The notes below the pieces were generated by a model. That model made no database searches. It saw only the letters and a list, made by a program, of their open reading frames with translations, and was not told the origin of the DNA. The position numbers and the translations under genes were made by a program. From Capitulum mitella (lineage: Eukaryota > Arthropoda > Thecostraca > Pollicipedomorpha > Pollicipedidae), in contig CP099845.1 of NCBI GenBank assembly GCA_030062745.1, forward strand, positions 17,400,903 through 17,464,902: a DNA stretch of 64,000 nt, given 5' to 3'. Positions within the stretch are counted from its first letter, which is position 1. Every line of letters begins with the position of its first letter. Of the stretch, positions 11,390 to 22,800 are shown piece after piece.

Positions 11390-12330
11390 AAAGCGCACAT
11401 GTGACATCGTGCGCCCTTGTGATACAAGAACGGCGTCTTTATGTCAGAAAGACGCTCCTGTAACATCAGAGACGTAGCCAAGGCGGGGGTCATGGGGCCA
11501 TGGCCCCTGGGCCAAGCGGTCTACAGTAGATGTATAGCGAGTTTGGAGGAATACGTAATAGTGATCACATATATGTCGCAAAAAAATCATTAAAGGTTTT
11601 TTCTGTGCTCTAAGCATGAGGCAAATTACACAAATTTGTTGTTTTTCCTTATAAATTTCGTACCTGCCAGTGGCTCATGACAAAAGTTGACATTTGGCCC
11701 TCCTCCCCCCCCAGAAAAAATCTGGCTACGTGTCTGTGTAACATCCAGGAAACGGCCATAATATAGCCCATGTGCGCCTAGTCCTTAAAAAGGTGCCATC
11801 ACAAGAGAGGTATATGACGCAGACAAGACACAGGACACAGAAACACCCTTGTGATGGTGCATGGTCGCCTTGGCGTTGAAAAGGCTCCCCTGTGACACAA
11901 AGGAAGCGTCTCTGTGAGGGGATGCCCTCAAAAGGGCGTCCAGCTAATATCGAGGCGGCGACCACGGTATAAATCTGTAACATGAGCTCTCCTCGATATC
12001 CATCTACGGGCTATCTTTTTATCAGTATGACCCCATGTGACACAGGGGCGTCCCTTCGATAGCAGAACATTCAAGGGGCGTCCCTTTGATTAATCATTGT
12101 GCATTATTATTTGAAAGGGTACCCCGGTGGCATCGAAAGGGCATCAACATTGTAGTATATGTAACCCATACTATTCAAAAGGCGCCTCTGTGACACTAAG
12201 GAGGTGCCCTTGCGATGGGGTAATGCATCCCTGTCTTCCAAAAGCGCCCCTGCGATGAAGTATGGAGGCCCGTTGTTTAACACGTGCAGTGGAAGGGGGT
12301 TTTGCACTAACGCGCACTGGAAGGGGGCAC
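11390..12330. repeat. Field of degenerate ~40-bp repeats, interrupted by a MITE
   Basis: Words such as GGCGCCCCTGTGACAC, AGGCGCCTCTGTGACAC and CCCTTGTGATGG recur through 11390-11460, 11740-11950 and 12030-12330. A related remnant lies at about 13850-13990. The hAT-like MITE at 11467-11736 lies inside the field and split it after it formed. Confidence 0.55.
11467..11736 (+). mobile_element. hAT-like MITE, 270 bp
   Basis: The terminal inverted repeats are CAGAGACGTAGCCA on the left and TGGCTACGTGTCTG on the right. A perfect 8-bp target duplication TGTAACAT flanks the element at 11459-11466 and 11737-11744. An 8-bp duplication with CAG-starting ends fits the hAT superfamily. There is no coding capacity. 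Relatives lie at 32372-32888, 32573-32815 and about 46078-46358. Confidence 0.88.
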
Positions 12331-12934
12331 AAAAGTGCTCCCTTCGATCTCGGGAACGAAAAGAGCTACAGAAATAAAATTTTATGGGTAGAGTAGAACT
12401 ATAAAATTTTACATGGTGTGCGACTTCCATGGCCCTAGGACAATTTGTTCAGGTTCAAATAGGGTCTAAAAGGTCAGCTGTGGACACTTTCTCGATCCGT
12501 ACAAATCATTCCGTATGGCTTTTCGAACGAAACGAGGCAAAGGATGCGTGTTCGAGCGTTAAATCGTGGAATACGACAATTTCCATTCACCTGGCGTCTT
12601 GACTGGTTGTTTCGGGCTGAGGTCATGTCAGGTCATTGACCATTTCTCATTTTTTGCAGATTAGATTTCGAGCAACACGGGATACTGGCGCAGCTTGAGT
12701 GCAAATGATCGCGCTAAATGCATCTGTTGGTGTATTTTCTGTGAAGATAGCCAATATTGGTACATATGATCACTTTTAGCGTTTACTAACCTCCTCAAGA
12801 TTAAAAGAAGTGAAGTGAGATCATTGACCTTTGATGAAGTTTTCAGCCCAAAGTAGATTTTATGTCAACTATCTGCGCTAAAGTCGTTATGAATCCAGCA
12901 GCTACACGATTAAATTGCCATAAAACGTAAAAAC

Positions 12935-12936
<2 letters not shown>
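12331..12936. other. No gene recognised
   Basis: Ordinary AT-leaning sequence with no exon-like frame or recognisable repeat. Confidence 0.4.

Positions 12937-12985
<49 letters not shown>
12937..12985. repeat. (TA)n microsatellite
   Basis: Almost uninterrupted TA dinucleotides over about 48 bases, immediately before the 154-bp satellite array. Confidence 0.9.
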
Positions 12986-12989
<4 letters not shown>

Positions 12990-12990
<1 letters not shown>

Positions 12991-13590
12991 TGCATATATC
13001 AATGTGCCAAACGTGTTTTTATTAGCGCATATGAATGCATATTTCATACAAATCGACATGTTCCAAAGCAAATCTAGACCAGGCCACAAAATAGTCAACC
13101 TTGACCTTTGATGGCCTTGACCTGCACTGACCCTGATATATGTAAACGTATCAGATTGCCAAACGTGTTTTTATTGGTGTCTTTGAATACATATTTCATA
13201 CAAATTGACGTGTTACGAAGCAGATCTGGACCAGCTCACAAAGAAGTTGACCTTGACTTTTGATGGCCTTGACCATCACCGATCCTGGTATATATAAGCT
13301 GATCAGTGTGCGCGCACGTGTTTTTATCGGGGTCTTTGAATGCATATTTCATTCAAACCGGTATGTTGCAAAGCAAATCCGGACCAGGTCGCAAGATAGT
13401 TTGCCTTGACCTTTGATGGACATGACCTTCACTGACTCTGGTATATGTAAGCGTATCAATGTGCGCACACTTTTTATTAGGATCTTTGAATGCATTTTTT
13501 CATACAAACTGACATGCTGCGAAGTAATCTGGATCACTTCACAAGCTGGTTGACCTTGACCCTTGATGACCTTGCCCTTATGCCCCAATG
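12990..13590 (+). repeat. 154-bp tandem satellite, four copies
   Basis: The anchor (GCCAAACGTGTTTTTATT and variants) starts near 13004, 13158, 13311 and 13464, a period of about 154 bases. Each unit carries GAATRCATATTTCATACAAA, then a block rich in TTGACCTTGACCTTTGATGG. Copies are about 75-85% alike by eye. Confidence 0.85.
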
Positions 13591-14479
13591 ATGTCGGCTG
13601 ATTATGTTCAAACAGTAATCTTACGTAGAACGCTAGTTCCCTTTCGCAAAGTTCCGATTTGTCAGCGATACCCGTTCTTTTCGTTATGTTTATTTGACTG
13701 CAAATGCTTCAGACTTCGAAAATTTTCGATTTTCGATTTTTTGCGTCAATCGATGACTTATTTGATTGCCAAAAATGTCACAAAGTAGCAGCGACCAGCT
13801 TCCGTTGTTGAGATTTTCAGGAAAAACGGGTGGGCGAGCACAAAAGTGCCCCACCCCCCTTCCAGTGCGCATATTAACATGAGATCCTGTCACACCGAGG
13901 AGGCACCTTTGGAATGATACACGGGTGCCCTGCCCTGTTCAAAACGTGGTCTTGCGGCACCAAGAAGACGCCTTTGCGATTAGGTATCGGTGGAATATGC
14001 CTACGCACACCGATTATCCGACCCTAAAGCCTCAGCTACTTCCGGAATATTTATGGCATGCCAGCAAGTCGAAGCCTAGTGGTGGGTGGCTAGCATCTTT
14101 CAAGCATCCTATGAAGCGTCGCGTAACGAGGATGGACATTTTTTGGTGTTTGGGAGGCCACGACACCCCTAAATAGCATCTTTCGTGCATTTTTTTCGTT
14201 TTGGTCTTTACGGACTTATATAGTAGGACGTTGTTTATTGTCTATATCACGCTCGTAACAGTTTGTTAGATCTTTCCATACGGCTTTGTTCATTAATGCA
14301 TGATTGGTTTTCAAGTTGCTGTTATTCGAGGAGAGGTCCCCTGCTTTACTTTTATTTACTTGAGAGAACTGATACTTTGAGGTGGAGTTGGCATTTCCCA
14401 TGCCTCAGCTTTCAACCTTTCTGGGACTTCCGAACTTTCTGGGACAGGAGATGGTTAAGCCTGTGTGTCGTGTGCAATG
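13591..14479. other. No gene recognised
   Basis: Contains the remnant of the ~40-bp repeat field (about 13850-13990). Nothing else is supported. Confidence 0.4.
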
Positions 14480-14833
14480 CAAACGCTCGACGTACTCCGG
14501 CACGCGCGTCAGGTGTCTGAGAGCGCGACACGCGTGACAAGCGGCGCCGGCCGGACCTCGCCGTGAGGCGTTCAGCCCCCGGCAGCTCGCCACTCCGGCG
14601 GCGCCACTGTCGAGTCCGGACCATCGCCGACGACGACGACGGCACGCGCTGTTGCCGACGTACGTCGGCTATTGATCGAAGCTGGCGTGCCGCCGCGGCC
14701 GCCGGTGGCGGCACGCCGACCAGCTGTGCTCGCGTGGGCCGGGCACGGGCCGGAGCGGGCAGCACGCCGCCGGCTCTTGACCGGAGCACGGCCGCCGGCC
14801 ACACCGAGTCACGCCGCCGTCCGCAGTTCACAG
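14480..14833 (+). promoter_or_regulatory. CpG-rich block ending in a splice donor (candidate upstream first exon)
   Basis: This is an abrupt island of GC- and CpG-dense sequence in otherwise AT-leaning DNA. It ends at CACAG|GTAAGA, a near-consensus splice donor with the intron starting at 14834. That combination is typical of a promoter with a 5' untranslated first exon. On the + strand it could be an alternative upstream leader exon of numb, whose first coding exon is 16.6 kb downstream, or the start of a separate transcript. No recognisable protein is encoded. Confidence 0.4.
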
Positions 14834-17725
14834 GTAAGACCACTCAGCAGCACGCCACCACGTGCAGGGCAGCTCTGATGGCCACACTCATAACACTGGC
14901 CTTTTCGGGAATAGAGGCGTGTGGAGATGGTAGGTACGTCACATGCTGGCAAAGGGTGTCTTTTTTACGTCGTCCTACAAGCTTCGAGACTCTTATCCTC
15001 TGGTGGTAAGAAAAAACAATATTTAGAATGACAAACCGGTGCTGTCGAATTTCCTACCGCATACCTAAGCGGAGGTGAGTTTTGCTGTTTTTCCTCGAGT
15101 GAGGGCTTTGAGTGCAGACGGACAGGTCGGAAGCTGTCTTATTTACACTTTTCCTACGGATGTCAAGGATCTTCGTATTGCAAGGCTCACACGATTACGA
15201 TATGGTGCTCGTGCCCTTACCCATCATTAGTCGGTGGGACACGTAACGCAGTGATCTTTTAGTCCGCAACATTTTGAGGTCCCTTTTTATGTATTATGCA
15301 TAGAAAGCTGCCCGATTTGTGTCACCTTTGCAAAAAAGAAGCTGTGACTACGGTGTAGCGGAAAAGTTTTTTTTTTATCCCATGTATCTTCTCCGGTCTT
15401 TTGATCGCCAGAATATCTGGAGTTTTAGTGTTTCAGTCTTTGCGTACTATTTTTTATTCATTTCCGAGCAAGACGCTACAAAAAGTGCAATTAGGGTGAC
15501 CGTGCCATATTTGCGCCGCATGATGTGGCTAATTGCGCCAACATAGAAACGATACGAAGTTCCAGGTACTTTTGCGGCGGCAATAGGGATGATGAACCAC
15601 GATTTGGTATATCATGAACAGTTCCACTTGTTATTCTTTCTACCATTACTTCCCAGCAGGCTGGGAGAGGTGCTCGGCCCCCAGCAAGACGCTGAGCAGA
15701 TCTCGTGGAGGTGGCCACGTAGACGCATCCAATGGGCTTAGGTTTCATACCTCTGTCGTCATTTGAAAATGTTTCGTCCTGAACCTTATTCCATGCTCCT
15801 GCCCGATACGTACGATTCCGTGGTGGGGGGGGGGGGCAGATTCTGTCCCCCTGTATTGGTTCACTGGTTCGATTTCCTAGTGGAAAAACGTGCTTGACAT
15901 TGTGTAGCCAGATCTTCGTTTCTGAGAAAGACATGTCGAAAATCGTTTAGGAGAGGTGATATGAAGGTCAAAATGTCGGTATGTATAGGGGTTTACTTAT
16001 ACGAGTTCTCTGATCACATTTCATGATCAGTTAAGTCCTACTTCATAACCGAAAATGGATAGGCTCATCACATATGTTAGAAGTCGATTGTCAAAACTCA
16101 GGCGTATCCAGGACACATAAAGAAATACATATTTTTGAGAAATTTTGATTAATTTTGCAGCATGTCTCGAGTCTGGCGAACTTGTCTGTGTTCGGAAAAC
16201 ATTGCCATATGTGTCACATGCCATGTCATTTACTTATCACAAGTGACAATAGGCGGATCCAGATACCAGAAAAAGAGGAGTTATAACTACTTGGTGACAG
16301 CTGTGTTCCATTCCGTAAACGGAGTCATAATTTCTCAGGAATAAGAAGAAACAAGACCGTCTTTTACATTACCCCGGAACCGCCGCTGAAATTTTTACTA
16401 AAATATATGACATCTTGTCGTAATATACGTGAAGCTCACAAAACCAATCATGCCTACATGTCTGTTAGGCCACTGAACATGTTACTCGACGAACTGAACA
16501 TGTTACTGAACTTCACCCGAAAACCGACGTCTGGAGACGCGTTTGTATGTGTGTATGCAAGCACGCAGTATATGTGGGTGAATTCTGAGCGCCAGTTAGG
16601 TTGAAGATGTCTTTATCGCAATGAGTCGTTTCTTTTCTTATTTTTTTCTTATTATAGTCAATTCCTAGGAAAAGTAAATGTAAACTTCTTTTACATGCTC
16701 CTGGATCCGCCAGTGGCCAGTAGTTTTCTTAACAATACTTGGCATTGTGCACGTTAGCAATATTTCCGTCTTTTGAAGTGGGTGTGACATTACGAAGGAT
16801 ATGGAAGTGGTACATAGCCACATCGAAGTGCACGATCTCCAGAAAGCGCGATATTTCTCGAACATTCCTCCCAAAAATGTGTCCTGGAACAGCCACTGGA
16901 AGAGCAAAATTTTCAAATTTTGCCACAACATGTCAAAAACATGTTGAGGAAAACGTAACCAAGTTTCAAGAGCCAGCTTCCAAACGTCCAGGAATGGTGA
17001 GGAAAAAAACTGGATGCGGCAGAATCTTCCCCCAAGCACGGAATAGTGTTAAGTCCGAAAATAAAAGGGTCCTGTTTTTTATATGTCGAAGTAAGTTCAC
17101 AGGGATCCTATAGATTGTGGGGTTTGAGAAAGGCGCACTTCCCACTTTAAGGTTTATTTTAGCATGTCAGCTGGGGAGCGAATTCCTACAGTGGCAGCTA
17201 AATCCCCAATGAGGAGGTACACAGTGAGGTAGCCTGGCTCCAAATGGCACAGCGAGCGTGTTTAACGCCGAGCCACCTCCGCCAAACGAATTGGTCAAAA
17301 TATGAGAACACTTACCCGCAAGACTGATGGGAGATCCTCGTTCCATGGGTGTCGCCAGTATTCTCGATCGGAGGGCTGCCTGCGCGACTTGGGGGTGTTG
17401 ATTAAATAACGAATGAGAAAAATGATGTTTTACGTTAGCTTCTGCATCCCGCGTGGACGACAAGCATTGAACGGGCTCAGTGGGGAGGGGGAGGGAGGGC
17501 CGCAGCCTTCCCAAGGAAGCTTTGGCGACGCTTTTACCCGTCATCCCCATCCTACATCCGCAATCCCGCCCACCCTCCTTTGATTCTCTTTAAATGGGTC
17601 CGAGACTCTTACGGAACAATGGAACAACCATCAGCACACCGTTCCCTAGCCTGCCTGATTGTCCTACTGACGCAATAGCGTCCGGCAAATGGTGGCACAA
17701 AAGATGTATTGGTTCCACCGGTTTC
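14834..17725. other. No gene recognised; one possible TIR pair
   Basis: GGCGGATCCAG (16252-16262) and its exact complement CTGGATCCGCC (16701-16711) may bound a non-autonomous element of about 460 bp. The same inverted motif occurs at 6402-7110. Otherwise only short open frames occur. Confidence 0.4.
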
Positions 17726-18990
17726 CGGGCAAAAGTTCGTCGGACTAAAGTTCGTAGGGCAATAGTTCGTCGGGCAAAAGTTCGTAAGGACAAAGTTCGT
17801 CTAAGAGAAAAATTCGCTTTGCAAAAGCTCGTATGGACAAAGTTCGTCTAGGAAAAAAGTTCGTCTCGCTCATGTTCGTATGGGAAAAAGTTAGTCCAGG
17901 ACAAAAGTTCGCCCAACAAAAGTTCGCATAAGACATTAGTTCGTCTAGGACAAGAGCTCGTCCTGCACAAAAGTTCGTCTCGCATAAATTCGTCTAGGAT
18001 GGGAGTTACTCTGGGACAAAAATGGGCAAAATTTTCGGTTTTCGCCTGGGGCAAAAATCTGTTCAGCAAAAAAGCCTGTCCGTCTCAAATGGTTTTCGCA
18101 CGAAAGCCCGTAAGGGTAATGTATGTGTAGTCAGGAAAAATTGCCAGCCGCCAGACAACAGCTAATGGAATCACACTGGTTCATGAGGTTCTGAATCCAC
18201 ACGGCCGGATCCGGAATTGATCCCATTCCAACCTGTGCATATTCAACCTTAGCCATTGTGCACCGTATTGACCTGCCTGAGTCACAGGCGAGTCGGTAAC
18301 CGGACCAAGGTTCGCACGTAAGCGGTTTGTATGGAAAAAAAGTTCGTAGCCAAAGGTGCATATGCATCAGCTTGGTATGGTGAAAGGTTCGTATCGGAAA
18401 AGGTTTGTGACGCAGAAAGTTCGAGCTGCAAAAGACTCATGTGGACAAGGTTCGTAGCAAAAACGTTCGTAGCAAAATGGTTCGTAAGGGAAAAGGTTCG
18501 TAGGGAAAAAGGTTCATAACCAAAGGTTGGTACGCATAGGCTCGTATCGGACAAAGTTTGTATCGGAAAAGGTTCGTTCCGGGTTTGCGCCGAAATCGTA
18601 AGCCTATGCCGAAGGCGCGGTATAGGATACTAAAGGCCGCAGGCCGATAAAGGCTTTTGGTTACGAACCTTTTCCCTTACGAACCTTCTCTCTTACGAAT
18701 CTTTTTCCTACGAACCTACTGAAGTGAGGAACTTTTCCATTAGCGAGACGAACGTAGCCTAGACAAATTTTTGCCCTCGACGAACTCCTTTTCTATACAA
18801 ACTTCTGCATGACAGGCTTTTGCTCTAGACAAACTTCTGCCCTATGCGAGCTTGTACCTTATACGAACTTTTGTCCCAGACTAACTTCTGCGAGAACTTT
18901 TGTCGCAAACGAAACTCTGCCCTAGGCGAACTTTTGTCCTAGACGAAATTTTGTCCTCGACGAACTTTTATCTTCGACGAACTTGCCCAA
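17726..18990. repeat. Field of ~20-bp degenerate repeats with polarity switch
   Basis: AAAAGTTCGTCTAGGAC-like units repeat roughly every 18-22 bases at 17726-18070 and 18303-18590. From about 18655 to 18990 the same unit appears in the opposite orientation (TAGACGAACTTTTG). The midpoint, about 18595-18650, is not repetitive. Bases 18071-18302 are unrelated sequence. Confidence 0.75.
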
Positions 18991-20089
18991 ATCCACTGGG
19001 AAATGATGTTTGGGAGGGAGGGAAGATCTGGCTGACCGGCAGCACTAAGAGGCCACAACAATAATTTTGGCAGAATATTACCTCTACCCAGGGTTAAGGC
19101 CTATAGCATCGTTTCTGTTGAACGAAGTCCGTAGGAAATGCACTACTTAATTCACGGATTGTACCTTAGGGGAGAGAAGATAAGAGGGCCGATAAAAGGG
19201 GCTCTGCCGTCAGATTTCATCTTACCGGCATCTAAACAGTGCCCAGTGTAAAAAAAACTCCCGGCTAAATCGTCGACAGCAGAACAGTCTGCCTTTAGAC
19301 CCCCCATGAGCCATTTACCCATCCCCCAACGAACGTCTTCAGCCCGGAGAATTCCTTACTCGCTGCGGAATATCAGCGCTACCACTGGCCTCGGGCGGGC
19401 TGGAAACGGTCATGAGCACTCCCTGGTGGTTAGTGATTTACAGCGGTTTCATACTTCGGATGCTGCCAGACAGCGCTGGTCGCTCACCGAGGAGCTCTGC
19501 TCGCCCTGTCCTCTTGAGACTCAATAGCCCTTCATGAATTAATCAGTCACAGCAAACTGGTTGCGAGTTTGAACTGGCAGACACCGGCGCTCCATCAGAC
19601 GAGGTCGTGGTCCGTCTGGGAAACTGCTTTTGTCGCGGCGACACCAGCGACGTCTTGTCAAATAAACTATTGCCTACATGGCTGGAGATTTCCGAAAATC
19701 ATTTGGAGAGGGAGGGAGAGTCCACATAGAGTTTCAGACCGCTTCCTCCCCGTCATTGTCATTGGGCTGATGTTAAAACCCCTAAATCTTAGGGTCTCCG
19801 GAGCCTCCGAACCTCCCGGGTTCGCCAGCCATGATTACCTATATTACAGGGTGGCCGCAAAATTACCAGTGGCCCCCACGATGGGGCGCTTGGGATGCGT
19901 CTGCGGTCTGCGACGCCGGCTCGGCCTTGTCGCTGGCTGCAGCTCCGGTCCGGTGATCGTACGCGTGCTCGCTAGTAATATCCCGACTGCCGGGAGCCGA
20001 AACCGTGATGTCCGTGAAGTTAGCAACGGAGACGAAAACGAAATCACAAATGGTGACATGTTTCGACGAAAATACGTTTTTAGGTCATA
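18991..20089. other. No gene recognised
   Basis: A 217-codon + strand open frame at 19569-20222 runs into the satellite array, and its 3' third is satellite sequence. No domain is recognisable in it. Confidence 0.4.
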
Positions 20090-22800
20090 TGGCATAACTT
20101 ACGTATCTTTTTACGCAAGTCAAAGGTTTAAAAGGTTGTTACGTAAGTACGTGCTAAATTTACGCACCTTTTTACGAGTAGGTGGCGCCACCTATCACAA
20201 AGTAATGGACATCGATAGATAGAACACATAAAAGTCTAGGTGAGTCGTCCGCCGAAACTGACCTCAAGGTCAAATGTCAGAGATAAAACGAGTGTTGAAA
20301 ATTTATGTGTCTTTTTACCAATAGCTGGTGCCACCTACCACCACGTCATGGACACTCAGAGATCAAGGTCAAAACAAGCATTGAAAACTCACTTACCTTT
20401 TACGAGTATGTGGCGCAGTCTATCACTTAGTGGTGTGCACCAACAGATACGGCACGTTACGGTCCAGGTGGGTCAACCGCCGAAACTGGCCTCAACTTTA
20501 AAGGTCAAGGCGGAAATGAATGTTAAAAATTTACGTACTCTCCTACCAACATGTGGTGACACTTACCACCAAGTGATGGACACCAATGGACAGAGCACAT
20601 AAAAATCTAGATTGGTCATACACCGAAGGTGACCCCAAGGTCAAAAGCCAAGGTAAAAATGAGCGTTGAAAAACTGCGTACCTTTTTACGATTGGTGACC
20701 TCACCTACCACTACGTGATGAGCGCCAATAGACAGAGCACATACAGATCTTGGTGGGTCACCCGCTGAAATCGGCCTCAAGGTCAAACGTGAAGGTCAAA
20801 ACGACCGTTGAAAACTCCCGTACCTTTTTTGCGAGCAGGTGGCACCACCTACCCCTAACCTACCTACTCGTTAAAACGAAATTTTGAACGCTCATTTTTA
20901 TCTCGACCTTTCACCTTGAGGTCTTCCGGTGGGTGATCTAAACTAGATTTTTATGTGCTCTATCTATTGGTGCCCATCACTTAATGGTAGGTGGCGCCAC
21001 CTATTGGTAAGAAGGCATTTGGACTGTAAGCACTCGTTTTGGTCTTGACGTCACACCTTGAGGTCAGTTTCGAGGGATGATCCACTTAGATTTTCATGTG
21101 CTCTATCTAGTGGCGTCTATCATTTAGTGGTAGGTAGCGCCACCTACTTGTAAAAAGGTACGTAAATTTTCGATACTCATTCGTACCCTGACATAACTGT
21201 CTGTATCCTGACATACTCGTAAACGGTACGTTGTCATTTTCGTATACGCTCATTTTCAATGAACTTGCACCCTGGGTCAATTTCTGCGGATGGCCAACCT
21301 AGATTTACGTGTGTTATCTATCAGTGTCCATCACGTAGTGGTAGGTAGCACCATCTACTGTTAAAAAGGCACGTAAATATTCAATACTCGTTTTGATCTT
21401 GACGTTTGATCTTGACGTTAAATTCGCCGGATGACCCACCTTTCATGTGTTCTCTCTATTGGTGCGCATCACTTAGTGATAAGTGGTGCTACCTACTCGC
21501 AAAAAGGTACGTAAGCTTTCAACGCTCGTTTCCACCTTGGCCTTTGACCTCGAGGTCAGTTTCAGCGGATAACCCCACTAGATTTTTATGTGCTGTATCT
21601 TTTGGTGTCCATCACGTGATGGTAGGTGGCACCACTTACTGGGAAAAAGGTACGTAAATTTTGAGTAAACGTTTTGACCTTGACCTTTGACCTTGAGGTG
21701 AATTTCGGCGGATGATCCACCTGGGCTTTCATGTGTTCTGTCTACTGGTGCGAACCATTTAGTGGTAGGTGAAGCCACCCATTCGTAAAAAGGTGCGTAA
21801 ATTTTCAACGCATGTTTTCACCCTGACTTTCGACCTTGAGGTCGACTTTGACTAGTTTTTTGACTCATCTAGTTTTTTATGCGTTGTTTCTATTCGTGCT
21901 AATCACGTTGTGGTATGTGGTACCATCTACTGTTAAAAAGTACGTAAATACTCTGGTTTTGATCTTGAGGCCAATTTCGACTGATGACCCGCCTACATTT
22001 TGATATGTTGTATATATTGTTGGCCATCATGTGGTGGTAAGTTGCACCACCTACTGGCAAAAAGACACGCAGATTTTTAACACCGTTTTGAACATGACCC
22101 ATGACCATGGGGTCAATTTCGATGGATGATCCATTTGGACTTCCATGTGCTCTATCTATTGGTGACCATCACGTAGTGAAAGATGAAGCCACCTACTCGT
22201 AAAAAGGTACGCAAATTTTCAACATTCATTTTTACCTTGACCTTTGATCTTGCCAATTTCGGCAGACGGCCCACCTAGACTTTTATGTCTTGTATCTGAT
22301 GGTGTCCATCACGTAGTGATAGGTGGCACCACCTACTCATAAAAAGGTACGTAAATTTTGAACATTCGTTTTGGCCTTCACCTTTGATCTTAAGATCAAT
22401 TTCAGCGGATGACCCACCTAGACTTTCATGTGCTCCATCTGTTGATGCGTGTCACTTAGTTACAAGTGGCGACATCTACTCGTAGAAAGGTACGTAAGTT
22501 TTCAACGCTTGTTTTCATCTTGACTTTCGGCCTTGAGGCCAATTTCGGCAGGTAGCGCACCTATTTTTTTCTTGCTCATTCTATTGGTGTCTATCACGTG
22601 GTGTTTGGTGGCACCACCTACTAGCAAAAACGCACGTAAATTTCTAAAACTCGTTTTCACCTTGACTTTAGACCTTGAGACCAGTGTCGAAAAATGACCC
22701 AACTAAATTTTTACGCTTTCTGTCTATTGGTGCCAATGACTTCGCGGTAGGTGGTGCCACCTGTTCGTAAAAGGTACATACCTTTAGGGCGCTTCATTTG
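20090..22800. repeat. ~142-bp satellite array with an internal head-to-head inversion
   Basis: About twenty units of roughly 142 bases. From about 20090 to 20850 the units read in one orientation, with TACCTTTTTACGAGTAGGTG anchors near 20166, 20308, 20530, 20676 and 20820. From about 20868 to 22800 they read in the other, with AAAAAGGTACGTAAATTTT anchors near 21154, 21500, 21643, 21785, 22198, 22340, 22482 and 22767. Each unit contains GGTGGCACCACCTAC, a short palindrome, and TTGACCTTTGACCTTGAGGT. Confidence 0.88.
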
